A stretch of 64,000 nucleotides of DNA from Costus lasius (Eukaryota > Streptophyta > Magnoliopsida > Zingiberales > Costaceae), in NCBI GenBank assembly GCA_027563935.2, contig CM050449.1, positions 45,792,507 through 45,856,506 of the forward strand, given 5' to 3'. Numbering within the stretch: the stretch's first letter is position 1; every line of letters starts with the position of its first letter. Under the pieces are notes generated by a model that was given only the letters and a program-made list of their open reading frames with translations, was not told the DNA's origin and searched no databases. A program made the position numbers and the translations under genes. Of the stretch, positions 34,114 to 45,273 are shown piece by piece.

Positions 34114-35511
34114 TGTTAGGGTATGCCCTTAAGGCCAATGTTTGAGGCTTTGGGCTATTTTCAGTATCATGTATAAACAATATATATGTTTTATAAAGGC
34201 AATTGTTATTATTCAGATTGTTACATTATCTGCTGCTGTATGTATACTTCTGAGTAATGTCTCAATGATGTTCAGCTTAGCTGACATTCAGTATTGTCCT
34301 TAGTCGAGATATCTCGGTGAACATGAGACAGCCTTGATATGATTGAGACTAATGTGTGCTCTAATCTTGTGGGATGCTTCGAGCGTGGAATAAGATTAGA
34401 CACATAGGTGCATTGGATGTACTGGACTGACCCTTCAATTGTTTGTCACAATGTGAATAATCCTTGTATGCAAGCAAGTGGTATATTCCCTCTGACTTGA
34501 GATCACTTGTGTTTCTAAGTGATGATTGGCATTGTCTTGAGGTAGTTCAATATCATTTGAAAGATAATGGTTAAGGATTATCTTGGATAGTGGGCATGAG
34601 TCATGCTAGGGCACTTGTGATAGATATAGGATTGCCTCTCCTGATTGGAGTGTGATGTTCAAAGGGGGGCCCTTGGATGAAATGGTTGAGAATGTGTATG
34701 GCCATACCCAGACGACTATGTTCATCTGATCTAACCATTTTCATCATGTTGGAATCGCAGGCTTAACACGCTTGTCCAACGGGAACATCCAGTGGTAAAG
34801 GGAAACATGTATGCCAAGTGAATTAGATTCGCACTTGTGCTGTGGTTTGGGAGTAGTCTTGGAAGACTCTTTCCTTCATATCGGGAGATGGTGATGTGTT
34901 GCTAGATACCTCTCTCTGATCGTGATAACGTAAGTTATCGTTACCGACATTGAAGGAAACCCTTAGGGTCGCACAATTTGATGATATGGCTTACTTATGT
35001 CAAATCGTGTGGACTGGAATTATTCTAGTTGAGTTTAAAGGAATTTAAACTCTGATTGGAAGTGAGATCTAGTCTAATCATGTTTGATTGATTAGGGCAT
35101 GTGATCGGTAAGCTTTGATCGGGGATTGATTCTTGATCGTGTTGATCAGGGGTTCAATGTGATGTGTGGTTAGATCTTGAGCCATTCGGTTCAAAGAGAT
35201 TTTAGCCAGGGTTGGTTCGATTTTGTGTTTGGACTAAATGGTGTTTGAACCGGTTCACTTGTGAACGCATGGTTCAATTTAAGATGGAGGTTTCGATGGT
35301 TTAAGTGGGAGTTATGGAGGTAGTTATGTTTTTCGGTTTCACTAATAGTGGCCGAATATACCTCTCCTTAATCACCCACGGATTCGAGGGAGAGAACTCC
35401 TCTTCTTCCTCTTGAGTGGATCGTCTCCAAAAGAAAACGCAGACCAGCCAAGACACACATCTTCCTTGCAAGGGACGATCATGACTCCTTGGTGTCTTTG
35501 CTAGCACAAGG
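34114..35511 (+). repeat. Element F 5' LTR, left part
   Basis: TGTTAGGGTATGCCC to GCTAGCACAAGG, where E is inserted. It matches the first 1.4 kb of F's 3' LTR (53776 onward). Confidence 0.93.
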
Positions 35512-37174
35512 TGAAAGTGGGGGGGGAAACCCTAAACGCATGCACTTCTAGAATTTTGCATGGGCAGAAATAAGGATTTCAACATGATCGCATGTGGCAT
35601 GAACATATGATTAACTTAAAGCCTTCATAGATCAACACAAAGATTTTACCATAGCCATTGTTTGGATGGCGACTTGGAAATAAGAGGGCGATGTGGCTCT
35701 CCTCCAAAGTGAACACACACAAGATGGTGATGGCTTCCTTCTTGGCGTTCCTTGTGCTAGCAAAGCTCTCAAAGGTGTCCTAGCCGTGTGAGGAGAATGA
35801 GATGCTCTCTTGGCGTGAAGTCTCTCTTCCTCAAAATGAGAGGAGTCTCGAGAGTAGAAGATGGGCAACGAGAGAAGCGTTACACTCGAACGTGGAGGCG
35901 TGCTTCTATTTTGAAAAAAAAAATTCAACTTCCAAAAATAGCAAGCCCTCAACGCATGATGCGTTCACTCCAAGTGAACCGATCGCCTCTTCTTCTCCCT
36001 TTGAACCATGCGTTCATATAATGAACCGGTTCTATAGAATTTAGTTCAAAGACCAAATCAAACCAAGACTTGGTTTAGATCATACAAAACCAAAAAGGCT
36101 CAAGATCTAACCATACATCTCTTGATGCTCTTGATCTCATGGATCAAGCATCAATTCTCTTGATCGAAGCTTACCGATCTCAAGCCCTAATCAATCAAAC
36201 ATGATCAGACCAGATCTCACTTACAATCAGAGTTTAAACTCCTTTAAACTGAACCTAAACAATTCAGTCCACACGATCTGACATAAGAAAGCCATATCAT
36301 CAAATTGTGCGACCCTAAGGGTTTCCTTTAAATGTCGGTAACGATAACTTAAGTTATCACGATCAGAGAGGGGTATCTAGCAACACATCACTGTCTCCCG
36401 ATATAAAGGAAAGAGTCTTCCAAGACTACACCCAAACCACAGCACAAGTGTGAATCCAATTCACTTGACATACATGTTTCCTTTGCCACTAGACGTTCTT
36501 ATTGGACAAGCGTGTCAAGCCTGTAATTCCAATATGATGAGAATGATTAGATCAGATGAACATAGTCATCTGGGTATGGCCATACACTTTCTCAATCATC
36601 TCATCCAGGGGGCCCCTTTAGAACATCACACTCCAAACAAGGAGAAGGCAATCCTATATCTATCAGTAGTGCCCTAACATGACTCATGCTCATTATCCAA
36701 GATAGTCTATAACCATTATATTTCAAATGATATTGAACTACCTCAAGACAATGCCAATCATCATTTAGAAACACAAGTGATCTCAAGTCAGAGGAAATAT
36801 GCCACTTGTTTGCATATAAGGATTATTCACATTGCGACAAACAATCGAACATCCTTAGTAGGGTCTGTCCAGTACATCCAATGCACCTATGAGTCTACAT
36901 CTTATTCCATGCTCGAAGCATCCTATAAGATTAGAACACATATTAGTCTCAATCATATCAAGGCTGTCTCATGTTTACCAAGATATCTCGACTAAGGACT
37001 ATACTGCATGTCAGCGAAGCTGAACACCATTGAGACATTATTCAGAAGTATACATATAGCAGCAGATAATGCAACAACCTGAATAACAACCATTGCCTTT
37101 ATAAACATAGTTTATACATGATACTGATAATAACCCAAGGCCTCAAACATTAGCCTTAAGGGCATACTCCAACA
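35512..37174 (-). repeat. Element E 3' LTR, antisense (1,663 bp)
   Basis: Minus-strand LTR starting TGTTGGAGTATGCCC at 37174, after the polypurine tract (complement at 37175-37191), and ending in CA at 35512. The mini-exon ATG-GCT-ATG lies at 35650-35658 (minus) followed by GTAAAA. Confidence 0.94.
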
Positions 37175-38956
37175 ATCTCCCACTTGCACTTAATCTAATG
37201 GTTGAGAAATCTCAAACCCATATTATTACAGTGCTTCTCATGCTTCTGCTGCGCCAGAGGCTTTGTAAGCGGGTTAGCTAGATTGTCATATGTATGAACC
37301 TTGCAGATCTTGATCTCTCCTCGATCTATGATCTCACGGATCAAATGAAACCTTCTCTGTATGTGCTTGGACTTCTGGTGCGACCGTGGTTCCTTTGCTT
37401 GTGCTATTGCTCCAGTGTTATCACAGAAGATAACCAATGGATCTGCACTCGAAGGAACAAGGAACAACACCAAGTTCTTGAACAAACTTATGAATCCACA
37501 CTGCCTCCTTTGATGCTTCTGAGGCTGCAACATACTCGGCTTCTGTTGTGGAATCAGCAACAATTGATTGTTTGAAACTTTTCCACACCACTGCTCCTCC
37601 ATTCAAGCTAAAAACATAGCCTGATTGCGATCGGAAATCATCCTGGTCAGATTGGAACGAAGCGTCAGTATATCCTTCAATACTGAGTTCTTCCTGACCT
37701 CCATAAATCAAGAACATATCTTTGGTCCTCCGAAGATATTTCAAAATGTTCTTGACCGCAATCCAGTGTGCCTTACCTGGATTACTTTGGAATCGACTGG
37801 TCACGCTTAACCCGTAAGCGACGTCTGGGTGAGTACACAACATCGCATACATTATGGACCCAATAGCTGAAGCATAAGGCGTATTGTCCATTTCATCTTT
37901 CTCAGACTGTGTTTGAGGACACTAGCTCTTTGAAAGATTCAGACCATGTCTGACTGGAAGATATCCTCTTTTAGAATTTTCTAAATGGAATCTCTCCAGG
38001 ACTTTATCGATGTAAATACTCTGGCACAGCCCGAGAAGCCTATTAGATCTATCTCTATAGATCTTCACACCTAATACATAGGCTGCTTCTCCTAAATCTT
38101 TCATCTGGAAACATTTTCTTAACCATGCTTTGACCGCATGCAGTTCAGGAATATCGTTTCCAATGATCAAGATATCATCGACGTAGAGGACTAGGAAAAT
38201 AATCACGCTCCCACTAAACCTCTTATATACACACGGGTCATCTTCATTTTTGATGAAACCAAATTCACAAACTGATTCATCAAAACGAATATTCCAGCTT
38301 CTAGATGCTTGTTTTAGTCCATAAATGGACTTCTTTAATTTGCATATTTTATGACGATCTGATGGATTGATGAAACCTTCAGGTTGTGTCATATACACAT
38401 CCTCTTCTAGTTTTCCATTAAGGAAAGCGGTTTTCACATCCATTTGCCAGATCTCATAATCATAATATGCAGCTATGGCGAGAATAATCCGAATAGACTT
38501 GAACATAGCTACAGGAGAGAAAGTTTCATCATAATCTATTCCGTAGATTTGTTTGAAACCTTTCGCAACTAGCCTGCCGTTATAGGTAACTACGTTACCA
38601 TCCATGTCAATCTTCTTCTTGAAGATCCACTTACAGCCTATAGGGATTACTCCCGGAGGCGGATCAACCAAATCCCAGACTTGGTTATCTGACATGGAGT
38701 CCATCTCGGCTCGCATAGCTTCAAGCCATCTTGCTGATTCCGGTCCACTGACCGCATCCGTATAAGTAAGGGGTTCATCATCAATGATGTAGACTCCGTC
38801 ATAGCGCTCAGGCTGTCGACGGATCCTTCCCGATCTTCGCGGTTCCCGTGATTTCTGAGCCTCAGGTTGAACATCAACCTGTTCTATTTGCTCAGGCTCA
38901 TCCAACTGAGCTTGACTACTTTGTCCCTCTTCTGGACTTTCATCCAGTTTTATTTC

Positions 38957-39131
38957 TGTAATACCCCGAGTATAGTCCCACATTGCAAGTGGGAGAAACT
39001 ATTATGTGGTTTATAAGGCTTAGTGGGCTTGCTATTGTTAACTTGGGCTTAAGCATTTTAATAGATTGAGCCACGTTGCAAATCGGCTCACCAAGTTAAT
39101 AAATAGTTTGCTTACTAAGCGGGTCGTTACA
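38957..39131 (+). repeat. TRIM 5' LTR (175 bp)
   Basis: TG to CA repeat, followed two bases later by the primer-binding site. It contains the short inverted repeat TCCCACATTGCAAGTGGGA. No 5S rRNA-like promoter was seen, so it does not look like a Cassandra-type TRIM. Confidence 0.93.
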
Positions 39132-39308
39132 AATGGTATCAGAGCAAAACTTAGTCCTAAGCATGGTGAGAAGCCAATAGGAAAGGGCTACCGAGGATGG
39201 TGGAGCCACCTTTGGGCTGACCTCACATGCTGCCGACTAAGGGATGATTCTTGGGCATGTGTTAAGGTTTGGGCTTGACGAGGACGTCAAGTCTTAAGTG
39301 GGGGAGAT

Positions 39309-39483
39309 TGTAATACCCCGAGTATAGTCCCACATTGCAAGTGGGAGAAACTATTATGTGGTTTATAAGGCTTAGTGGGCTTGCTATTGTTAACTTGGGC
39401 TTAAGCATTTTAATAGATTGAGCCACGTTGCAAATCGGCTCATCAAGTTAATAAATAGTTTGCTTACTAAGCGGGTCGTTACA
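39309..39483 (+). repeat. TRIM 3' LTR (175 bp)
   Basis: Direct repeat of 38957-39131 with one visible substitution (CACCAAG against CATCAAG), preceded by the purine tract. Confidence 0.93.
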
Positions 39484-41641
39484 ATTTCTCTCCCACTAGC
39501 TTCTTGCAGAAGAAATTCCTTCTCAAGAAAAATAGCCGTACGAGCAACAAATACTTTGTTCTCCTTGGGATCGTAGAAATAATAACCCTTAGTTTCTTTA
39601 GGGTAACCGACAAAGATACATTTATAAGATCTGCTCTCTAGTTTCCCAGAGGCGAGCTTTTTGACATAAGCCTCACAACCCCAGATTTTAATAAATGTCA
39701 AGCTCGGCTGTTTCCCATACCATAACTCATATGGAGTCTTTGAAACGGCCTTGGATGGCACTCGGTTTAGTACCTTTGCAGCTGTTTCCAGTGCAAATCC
39801 CCAAAAGGAGTAAGGTAGAGTAGCCTAACTCATCATTGAACGAACCATATCCAATAAGGTTCTATTTCTCCTCTCGGACACACCATTCCATTGCGGTGTT
39901 CCTGGCGGAGTGAGCTGTGAGATAATCCCACACTCCTTCAGATAGTCAGTAAACTCTCGACTCAAGTATTCTCCACCTCGATCGGATCGAAGTGCCTTGA
40001 TATTCCGGCCTAGCTGATTCTGTACTTCATTTTTGAACTCTTTGAACTTGTCAAAAGATTCACTCTTATGTCTCATTAGATAGACATAACCATATCTACT
40101 GAAATCATCAGTAAAGGTAATGAAGTATGAATAGCCACCTCTGGCATGTTTACTAAATGGCCCACATACATCACTGTGAATGAGGTCAAGTAAACCTGAA
40201 GCCCTTTGACCTTTGTTAGAAAAAGGAGTCTTCGTCATTTTGCCCATTAAACAAGCTTTGCATGTATCAAGCTCCTCATAGGAGAATGATCCCAGCAGTC
40301 CATGGTCATGCAACCACTTAATGCGCTTCTTGTTAATATGGCCTAAACGACTATGCCATAGCAAGGTGCTGTCATCAATATACTTGGCCTTCTTATTATC
40401 AATTTGTTGTACAGAACATTCCATGTTCAACATGTATAACCCATTGTTAATCGACCCAGTAGCATAAACAATATTATCAAATGAAATACAACACTTAAAG
40501 TTTTGCATTCAAAGGAAAACCCTTTCCTGACAAGAGCAGGAATAGAGATAATGTTCTTAGTTATGCTCGGCACAAAATGACAATTGTCAAGTTCTAATAC
40601 AAGACCAGATGGTAAAGAGATGTGATATACTCCTACAGCAACAGCAGCAACCCGTGCCCCGTTTCCAACTCGTAGGTCCACCTCATGCTGTCCCACCTGT
40701 CTTCTTCTCTTGAGTTCCTGTACATTTGAACAAATGTGAACTCCACATGCAGTGTCCAACACCCATGAAATAGAAGAAGATACCATGACTTCAGTCACGA
40801 AAATACCTGAGCCAGAATTGAAAGGCTTGCTTTCCTTCTTCTCTCCTTGGAGCGCTTTACAGTCCTTCTTCCAGTGACCCAGCTGGCCACAATGGAAGCA
40901 TATGTTGTCCTTCGACCGCTTCACCTTTTGTTTCAGAGCCTTGTTATAGCTCTTGATAGGGGTTTTGCCCTTCTTCCCCTTCTTCTTGTTCCTTGAAGGA
41001 ACCATCAAGACAGAGGATGAAGGCTTTCCCTTCTCAAGAGTCTGTTCTGTGGTGCAGAGCATGTTCAGTAACTCTGCCGGAGTACAATCGATCTTGTTCA
41101 TATTAAAATTAATAATGAACAAATCGAATGAAGCCGGGAGAGACTGCAGGATGATGTCTACAACAAGCTCCTGATTGATGGTGTGTCCCAGTTTCTCTAG
41201 AGCCTCCTTGTACCCAATCATCTTGAGTACGTGAGCTCCCACTGGACTCCCTTCAGTCAGTTTGCTCTGAAAGAAAAGTTTCGTCATTTTATAGCGCTCA
41301 GTCCTTGCATGTGCAGCATACAGCATCTTGAGATTTGCTATAATATCAATAGCAGATAAATCCTCATGCTGACGCTGGAGCTCTGGCGTCATTGACGCAA
41401 GCATAAGGCAAGCGACATCAGTACTATCACTGACGTGCTTCTCATAAGCATCCCGAACCGCCCTTGCGGCGTTCGAAGCGGGTTGAGGCGGTATAGCCGT
41501 CTCAAGGACATACAGTTTCCTCTTAGCCTTAAGAACAATCTTAAGGTGTCCGTACCAGTCTGAGAAGTTTGGCCCAGCAAACTTCTCCCTTTCCAGTAAG
41601 GATCGCACATTGAACCCTGTGGTGTTCGTTGCTGCAGGAAT

Positions 41642-43422
41642 CTACAACAAAGCAAGAACAACAAGGTCAGTATCGATGTTAGAATCAATCCAGGACTTAA
41701 GAATGATTCCTTTCTCACTATTTTATCTGACTGAAAAATCTAATAAAACAGTCCGAAAGAGTAAAACTCTTTTAGTGAGATGGGATCCAGATTTCATACT
41801 TGGTCTCTGCGTCCCGCTCAGGCGAGATAAGATGCACAGAGAGTTCAAGCACTAATCACTAGTAGGCTATCCATGCCAATCGCCAACCCGTGCGATTCCC
41901 CTTCATCTAGGCAATCCAGAAGACTGTGCCAACTGAGTTGGTACAACACAGTTTCTGATTCCACAGATGGCTGCCTCCATATAGCTAACATATGCTCAAT
42001 ATGTAGCCTACATGGTCAAGCTGACCCGACCTACTCCCTGGACCACCACGTGCTATGCTGAGCAACGAGAAGCGATAAATCCCTTCTCTGTAACACGTAG
42101 GTGTAATCACACACCGTCTGAAGATAGCTGGGCGTGCCCACTGAGTGGGTACAACACGGCCCCAACGATAGTCAGAACAGTGAGGTTTCGCGTCAGAAGG
42201 CTTTCGTGCTTGATATTTAACATTGGATTTTAACGGTCCTTTTATCTTCTTACTACCATGCATATCCTATGGTGATAGCAGAATGATAAATCATGCAGGT
42301 GCTAATATTACTTAAACAGTAAATAGAAAGCACAATGATCTTATGTGGTAAACGCCCATTAAGCCTAAATAAAAACCCAAGTTTTACACAAGTCTTCACT
42401 TGAGCTCTTCATGGGTCTTTTGCATTTCATCTGGCCCAGCCTGGGCCCAAGCGCCCTCTGCAGTCCAAATGCGCCCACCAGATTGGTTGCGCCTGTTCTA
42501 GAGTCGAACTCTAGACCTCCCACCTGGTGAAGCCACTTGCTGCAAGCGCCTCTGCCATGTGTGCTCTGTGCTCATGTCTGATTAAGTTACATTTTAATCT
42601 ATCTAGACATGAATTGACACGCAGGTCAATTGTACATTATTATAAATTAAAGTGTGATTCGCAGATCACAAGAAAAAATTTATAATTAATTAATCCAGGC
42701 ACGCAGGCCCCAGCACAGCATACAAATAGGGCAGCCCACATAAGATGAAATAGACATCCAATCAGGTTAAACAAACAACATGTGATCCAAACAGGAAAAT
42801 AAAATTTTGAAAAAACCCCATGGCATCAATTTTATTTCCTTATGTGCCCTACTACCTTACAACGGTCCATTAATAGGGATCCACTCATCAGACCAAGTCA
42901 GACCCACTGCCCTTGCATGCACCAAGTCATAACTGACTTTCGTCGACCTCATGGTCAACAATGTATGCCTTAAGGGCTGAACATCCCACATGATTTCTGG
43001 CAAGCGGGTGTGACCCCGGGCCTTAATCATGATCGTTCACTGGTCGCCTCAATCAGACATCGCTACACGCCTTTCTGCAGTCGACCTATAGCCACCTAAT
43101 GCTTGCGCATAGGTGCTATCTGGTCGACCCATCTAGGCTGTCAGATGGTCTGATCAGACTGTTGGGTCTAGACTAGACTGATGACTTCAACCCTAGTAAC
43201 CCGTCTAAGTATCTCAAGTAGGCGCTTTTAGATCTAAGTGGAGTCGCGCATGATATTAAGTTTTGACAAAAATCTTCAACATGCGCCAACAGCAAAAACA
43301 TACATCTAAAGACTAGCATGTAGTTTTGCATGATGTTTAGGTTTAGATCTATTCAACGCATACATGGATCACACAAAAAGCAATCATATAAGATCATGCC
43401 ATAACGCACCTCTGATACCAAT
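41642..43422 (-). promoter_or_regulatory. Element E leader, predicted intron region, antisense
   Basis: Between the LTR and gag on the minus strand. The primer-binding site is at 43411-43420 (TGGTATCAGA; the next bases differ from the usual GCC). A T-arm-like hairpin with loop GTTCGAC lies at 42498-42514. Conserved hairpins lie at 42137-42149 and 41929-41941, and the acceptor AG is at 41642-41643. No ORF is conserved. Confidence 0.65.
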
Positions 43423-45033
43423 TGAAAGTGGGGAGGAAACCCTAAATGCATGCACTTCTAGAATTTTGCATGGGCGGAAATAAGGATTTCAACATGATCG
43501 CATGTGGCATGAACATATGATTAACTTAAAGCCTTCATAGATCAACACAAAGATTTTACCATAGCCATTGTTTGGATGGCGACTTGGAAATAAGAGGGCG
43601 ATGTGGCTCTCCTCCAAAGTGAACACACACAAGATGGTGATGGCTTCCTTCTTGGCGTTCCTTGTGCTAGCAAAGCTCTCCAAGGTGTCCTAGCCGTGTG
43701 AGGAGAATGAGATGCTCTCTTGGCGTGAAGTCTCTCTTCCTCAAAATGAGAGGAGTCTCGAGAGTAGAAGATGGGCGACGAGAGAAGCGTTACACTCGAA
43801 CGTGGAGGCGTGCTTCTATTTTGAAAAAAAAAATTCAACTTCCAAAAATAGCAAGCCCTCAACGCATGATGCGTTCACTCCAAGTGAACCGATCAACTCT
43901 TCTTCTCCCTTTGAACCATGCGTTCATATAATGAACCGGTTCTATAGAATTTGGTTCAAAGACCAAATCAAACCAAGACTTGGTTTAGATCATACAAAAC
44001 CAAAAAGGCTCAAGATCTAACCATACATCTCTTGATGCTCTTGATCTCATGGATCAAGCATCAATTCTCTCGATCGAAGCTTACCGATCTCAAGCCCTAA
44101 TCAATCAAACATGATCAGACCAGATCTCACTTACAATCAGAGTTTAAACTCCTTTAAACTGAACCTAAACAATTCAGTCCACACGATCTGACATAAGAAA
44201 GCCATATCATCAAATTGTGCGACCCTAAGGGTTTCCTTTAAATGTCGGTAACGATAACTTAAGTTATCACGATCAGAGAGGGGTATCTAGCAACACATCA
44301 CTGTCTCCCGATATAAAGGAAAGAGTCTTCCAAGACTACACCCAAACCACAGCACAAGTGTGAATCCAATTCACTTGACATACATGTTTCCTTTGCCACT
44401 AGACGTTCTTATTGGACAAGCGTGTCAAGCCTGTAATTCCAATATGATGAGAATGATTAGATCAGATGAACATAGTCATCTGGGTATGGCCATACACTTT
44501 CTCAATCATCTCATCCAGGGGGCCCCTTTAGAACATCACACTCCAAGCAAGGAGAAGGCAATCCTATATCTATCACTAGTGCCCTAACATGACTCATGCT
44601 CATTATCCAAGATAGTCTATAACCATTATATTTCAAATGATATTGAACTACCTCAAGACAATGCCAATCATCATTTAAGGATTATTCACATTGCGACAAA
44701 CAATCGAACATCCTTAGTAGGGTCTGTCCAGTACATCCAATGCACCTATGAGTCTACATCTTATTCCATGCTCGAAGCATCCTATAAGATTAGAACACAT
44801 ATTAGTCTCAATCATATCAAGGCTGTCTCATGTTTACCAAGATATCTCGACTAAGGACTATACTGCATGTCAGCGAAGCTGAACACCATTGAGACATTAT
44901 TCAGAAGTATACATATAGCAGTAGATAATGCAACAACCTGAATAACAACCATTGCCTTTATAAACATAGTTTATACATGATACTGATAATAACCCAAGGC
45001 CTCAAACATTAGCCTTAAGGGCATACTCCAACA
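43423..45033 (-). repeat. Element E 5' LTR, antisense (1,611 bp)
   Basis: Partner of 35512-37174. It lacks 51 bp present in the other LTR (junction near 44678), which accounts for nearly all of the length difference. The mini-exon ATG-GCT-ATG lies at 43560-43568 (minus) followed by GTAAAA. Confidence 0.94.
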
Positions 45034-45038
45034 CAAGG

Positions 45039-45273
45039 GACGCAAGGGAGGAAGTCTACTTCATCTTGTGTGTGACTTCTTTGGAGAAGAGGCACTCGCC
45101 CTTTTTTTTTCTCTTCCAAGCGGCCTCTCATATCATGGCACAGGTAATGCTTTTACTTGTTCTATATGAGTTTGAAAAAGGTTGATCATATGCTCGTGAT
45201 AAGCGATTCTTGGGATTCCTAGTTTTTCCGATGCAAGTCTGTTTTAGTCGCTTGTTAACTAGGTTCTCTAACA
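45039..45273 (+). repeat. Element F 5' LTR, right part
   Basis: The F LTR resumes after E's target duplicate and ends TTCTCTAACA. The mini-exon ATG-GCA-CAG lies at 45135-45143 followed by GTAATG, a near-consensus CAG/GTAA donor. With the left part it totals 1,633 bp, matching the 3' LTR. Confidence 0.93.
45135..45143 (+). other. Predicted three-codon start exon of element F gag
   Basis: ATG-GCA-CAG with GTAATG after it. F has ACA rather than ATG at the position of A's gag start, yet its gag frame is open back to the acceptor AG at 49846-49847. An upstream ATG supplied by splicing is therefore the simplest start. Intron length without solo LTR O would be about 1.9 kb. Confidence 0.65.

Larger units (their letters stand above)
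38957..39483 (+). mobile_element. TRIM: 527-bp miniature LTR retrotransposon, TSD ATTTC
   Basis: Two 175-bp direct repeats (38957-39131 and 39309-39483) start TGTAATACCCCGAG and end GTCGTTACA. I see one difference between them. The 177-bp interior starts with primer-binding site TGGTATCAGAGC (39134-39145) and ends with a purine tract AAGTGGGGGAGAT. ATTTC flanks both sides (38952-38956, 39484-39488). There is no coding capacity, so it depends on enzymes from another LTR element. It is inserted in E's pol, in opposite orientation. Confidence 0.95.
37195..41641 (-). pseudogene. Element E gag-pol, several lesions plus TRIM insertion
   Basis: Minus strand. Gag with a CCHC knuckle and protease reads from the predicted splice acceptor (first codon at 41641) to a frameshift near 40500. 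There is no ATG at the position of A's start; the codon there is ACA. Integrase (HHCC and D,D,E core) is readable to a TAG at 39825-39827 (CAG in relatives). A TRIM at 38957-39483 splits the codons between integrase and reverse transcriptase. Reverse transcriptase keeps YVDD. A second TAG (CAG in relatives) is at 37922-37924, and a 7-bp tandem duplication near 37451-37466 shifts RNase H out of frame. It is inactive as a protein source, though its ends are intact for mobilisation in trans. Confidence 0.92.
35512..45033 (-). mobile_element. Element E: full-length antisense family 1 element, TSD CAAGG
   Basis: The direct repeat CAAGG at 35507-35511 and 45034-45038 brackets a 9,522-bp insertion with both LTRs, a primer-binding site and a polypurine tract. 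It lies antisense inside F's 5' LTR. Removing the internal TRIM leaves about 8,990 bp. By hand count the two LTRs differ at about 11 positions plus a 51-bp deletion, so insertion was recent, yet its gag-pol has several lesions. Confidence 0.95.

Noticed and set aside
33655..34119. 154-codon ORF in the gypsy 3' region
   Set aside because: It translates part of the minisatellite and runs into F's LTR; there is no recognisable domain and no sign of a promoter.
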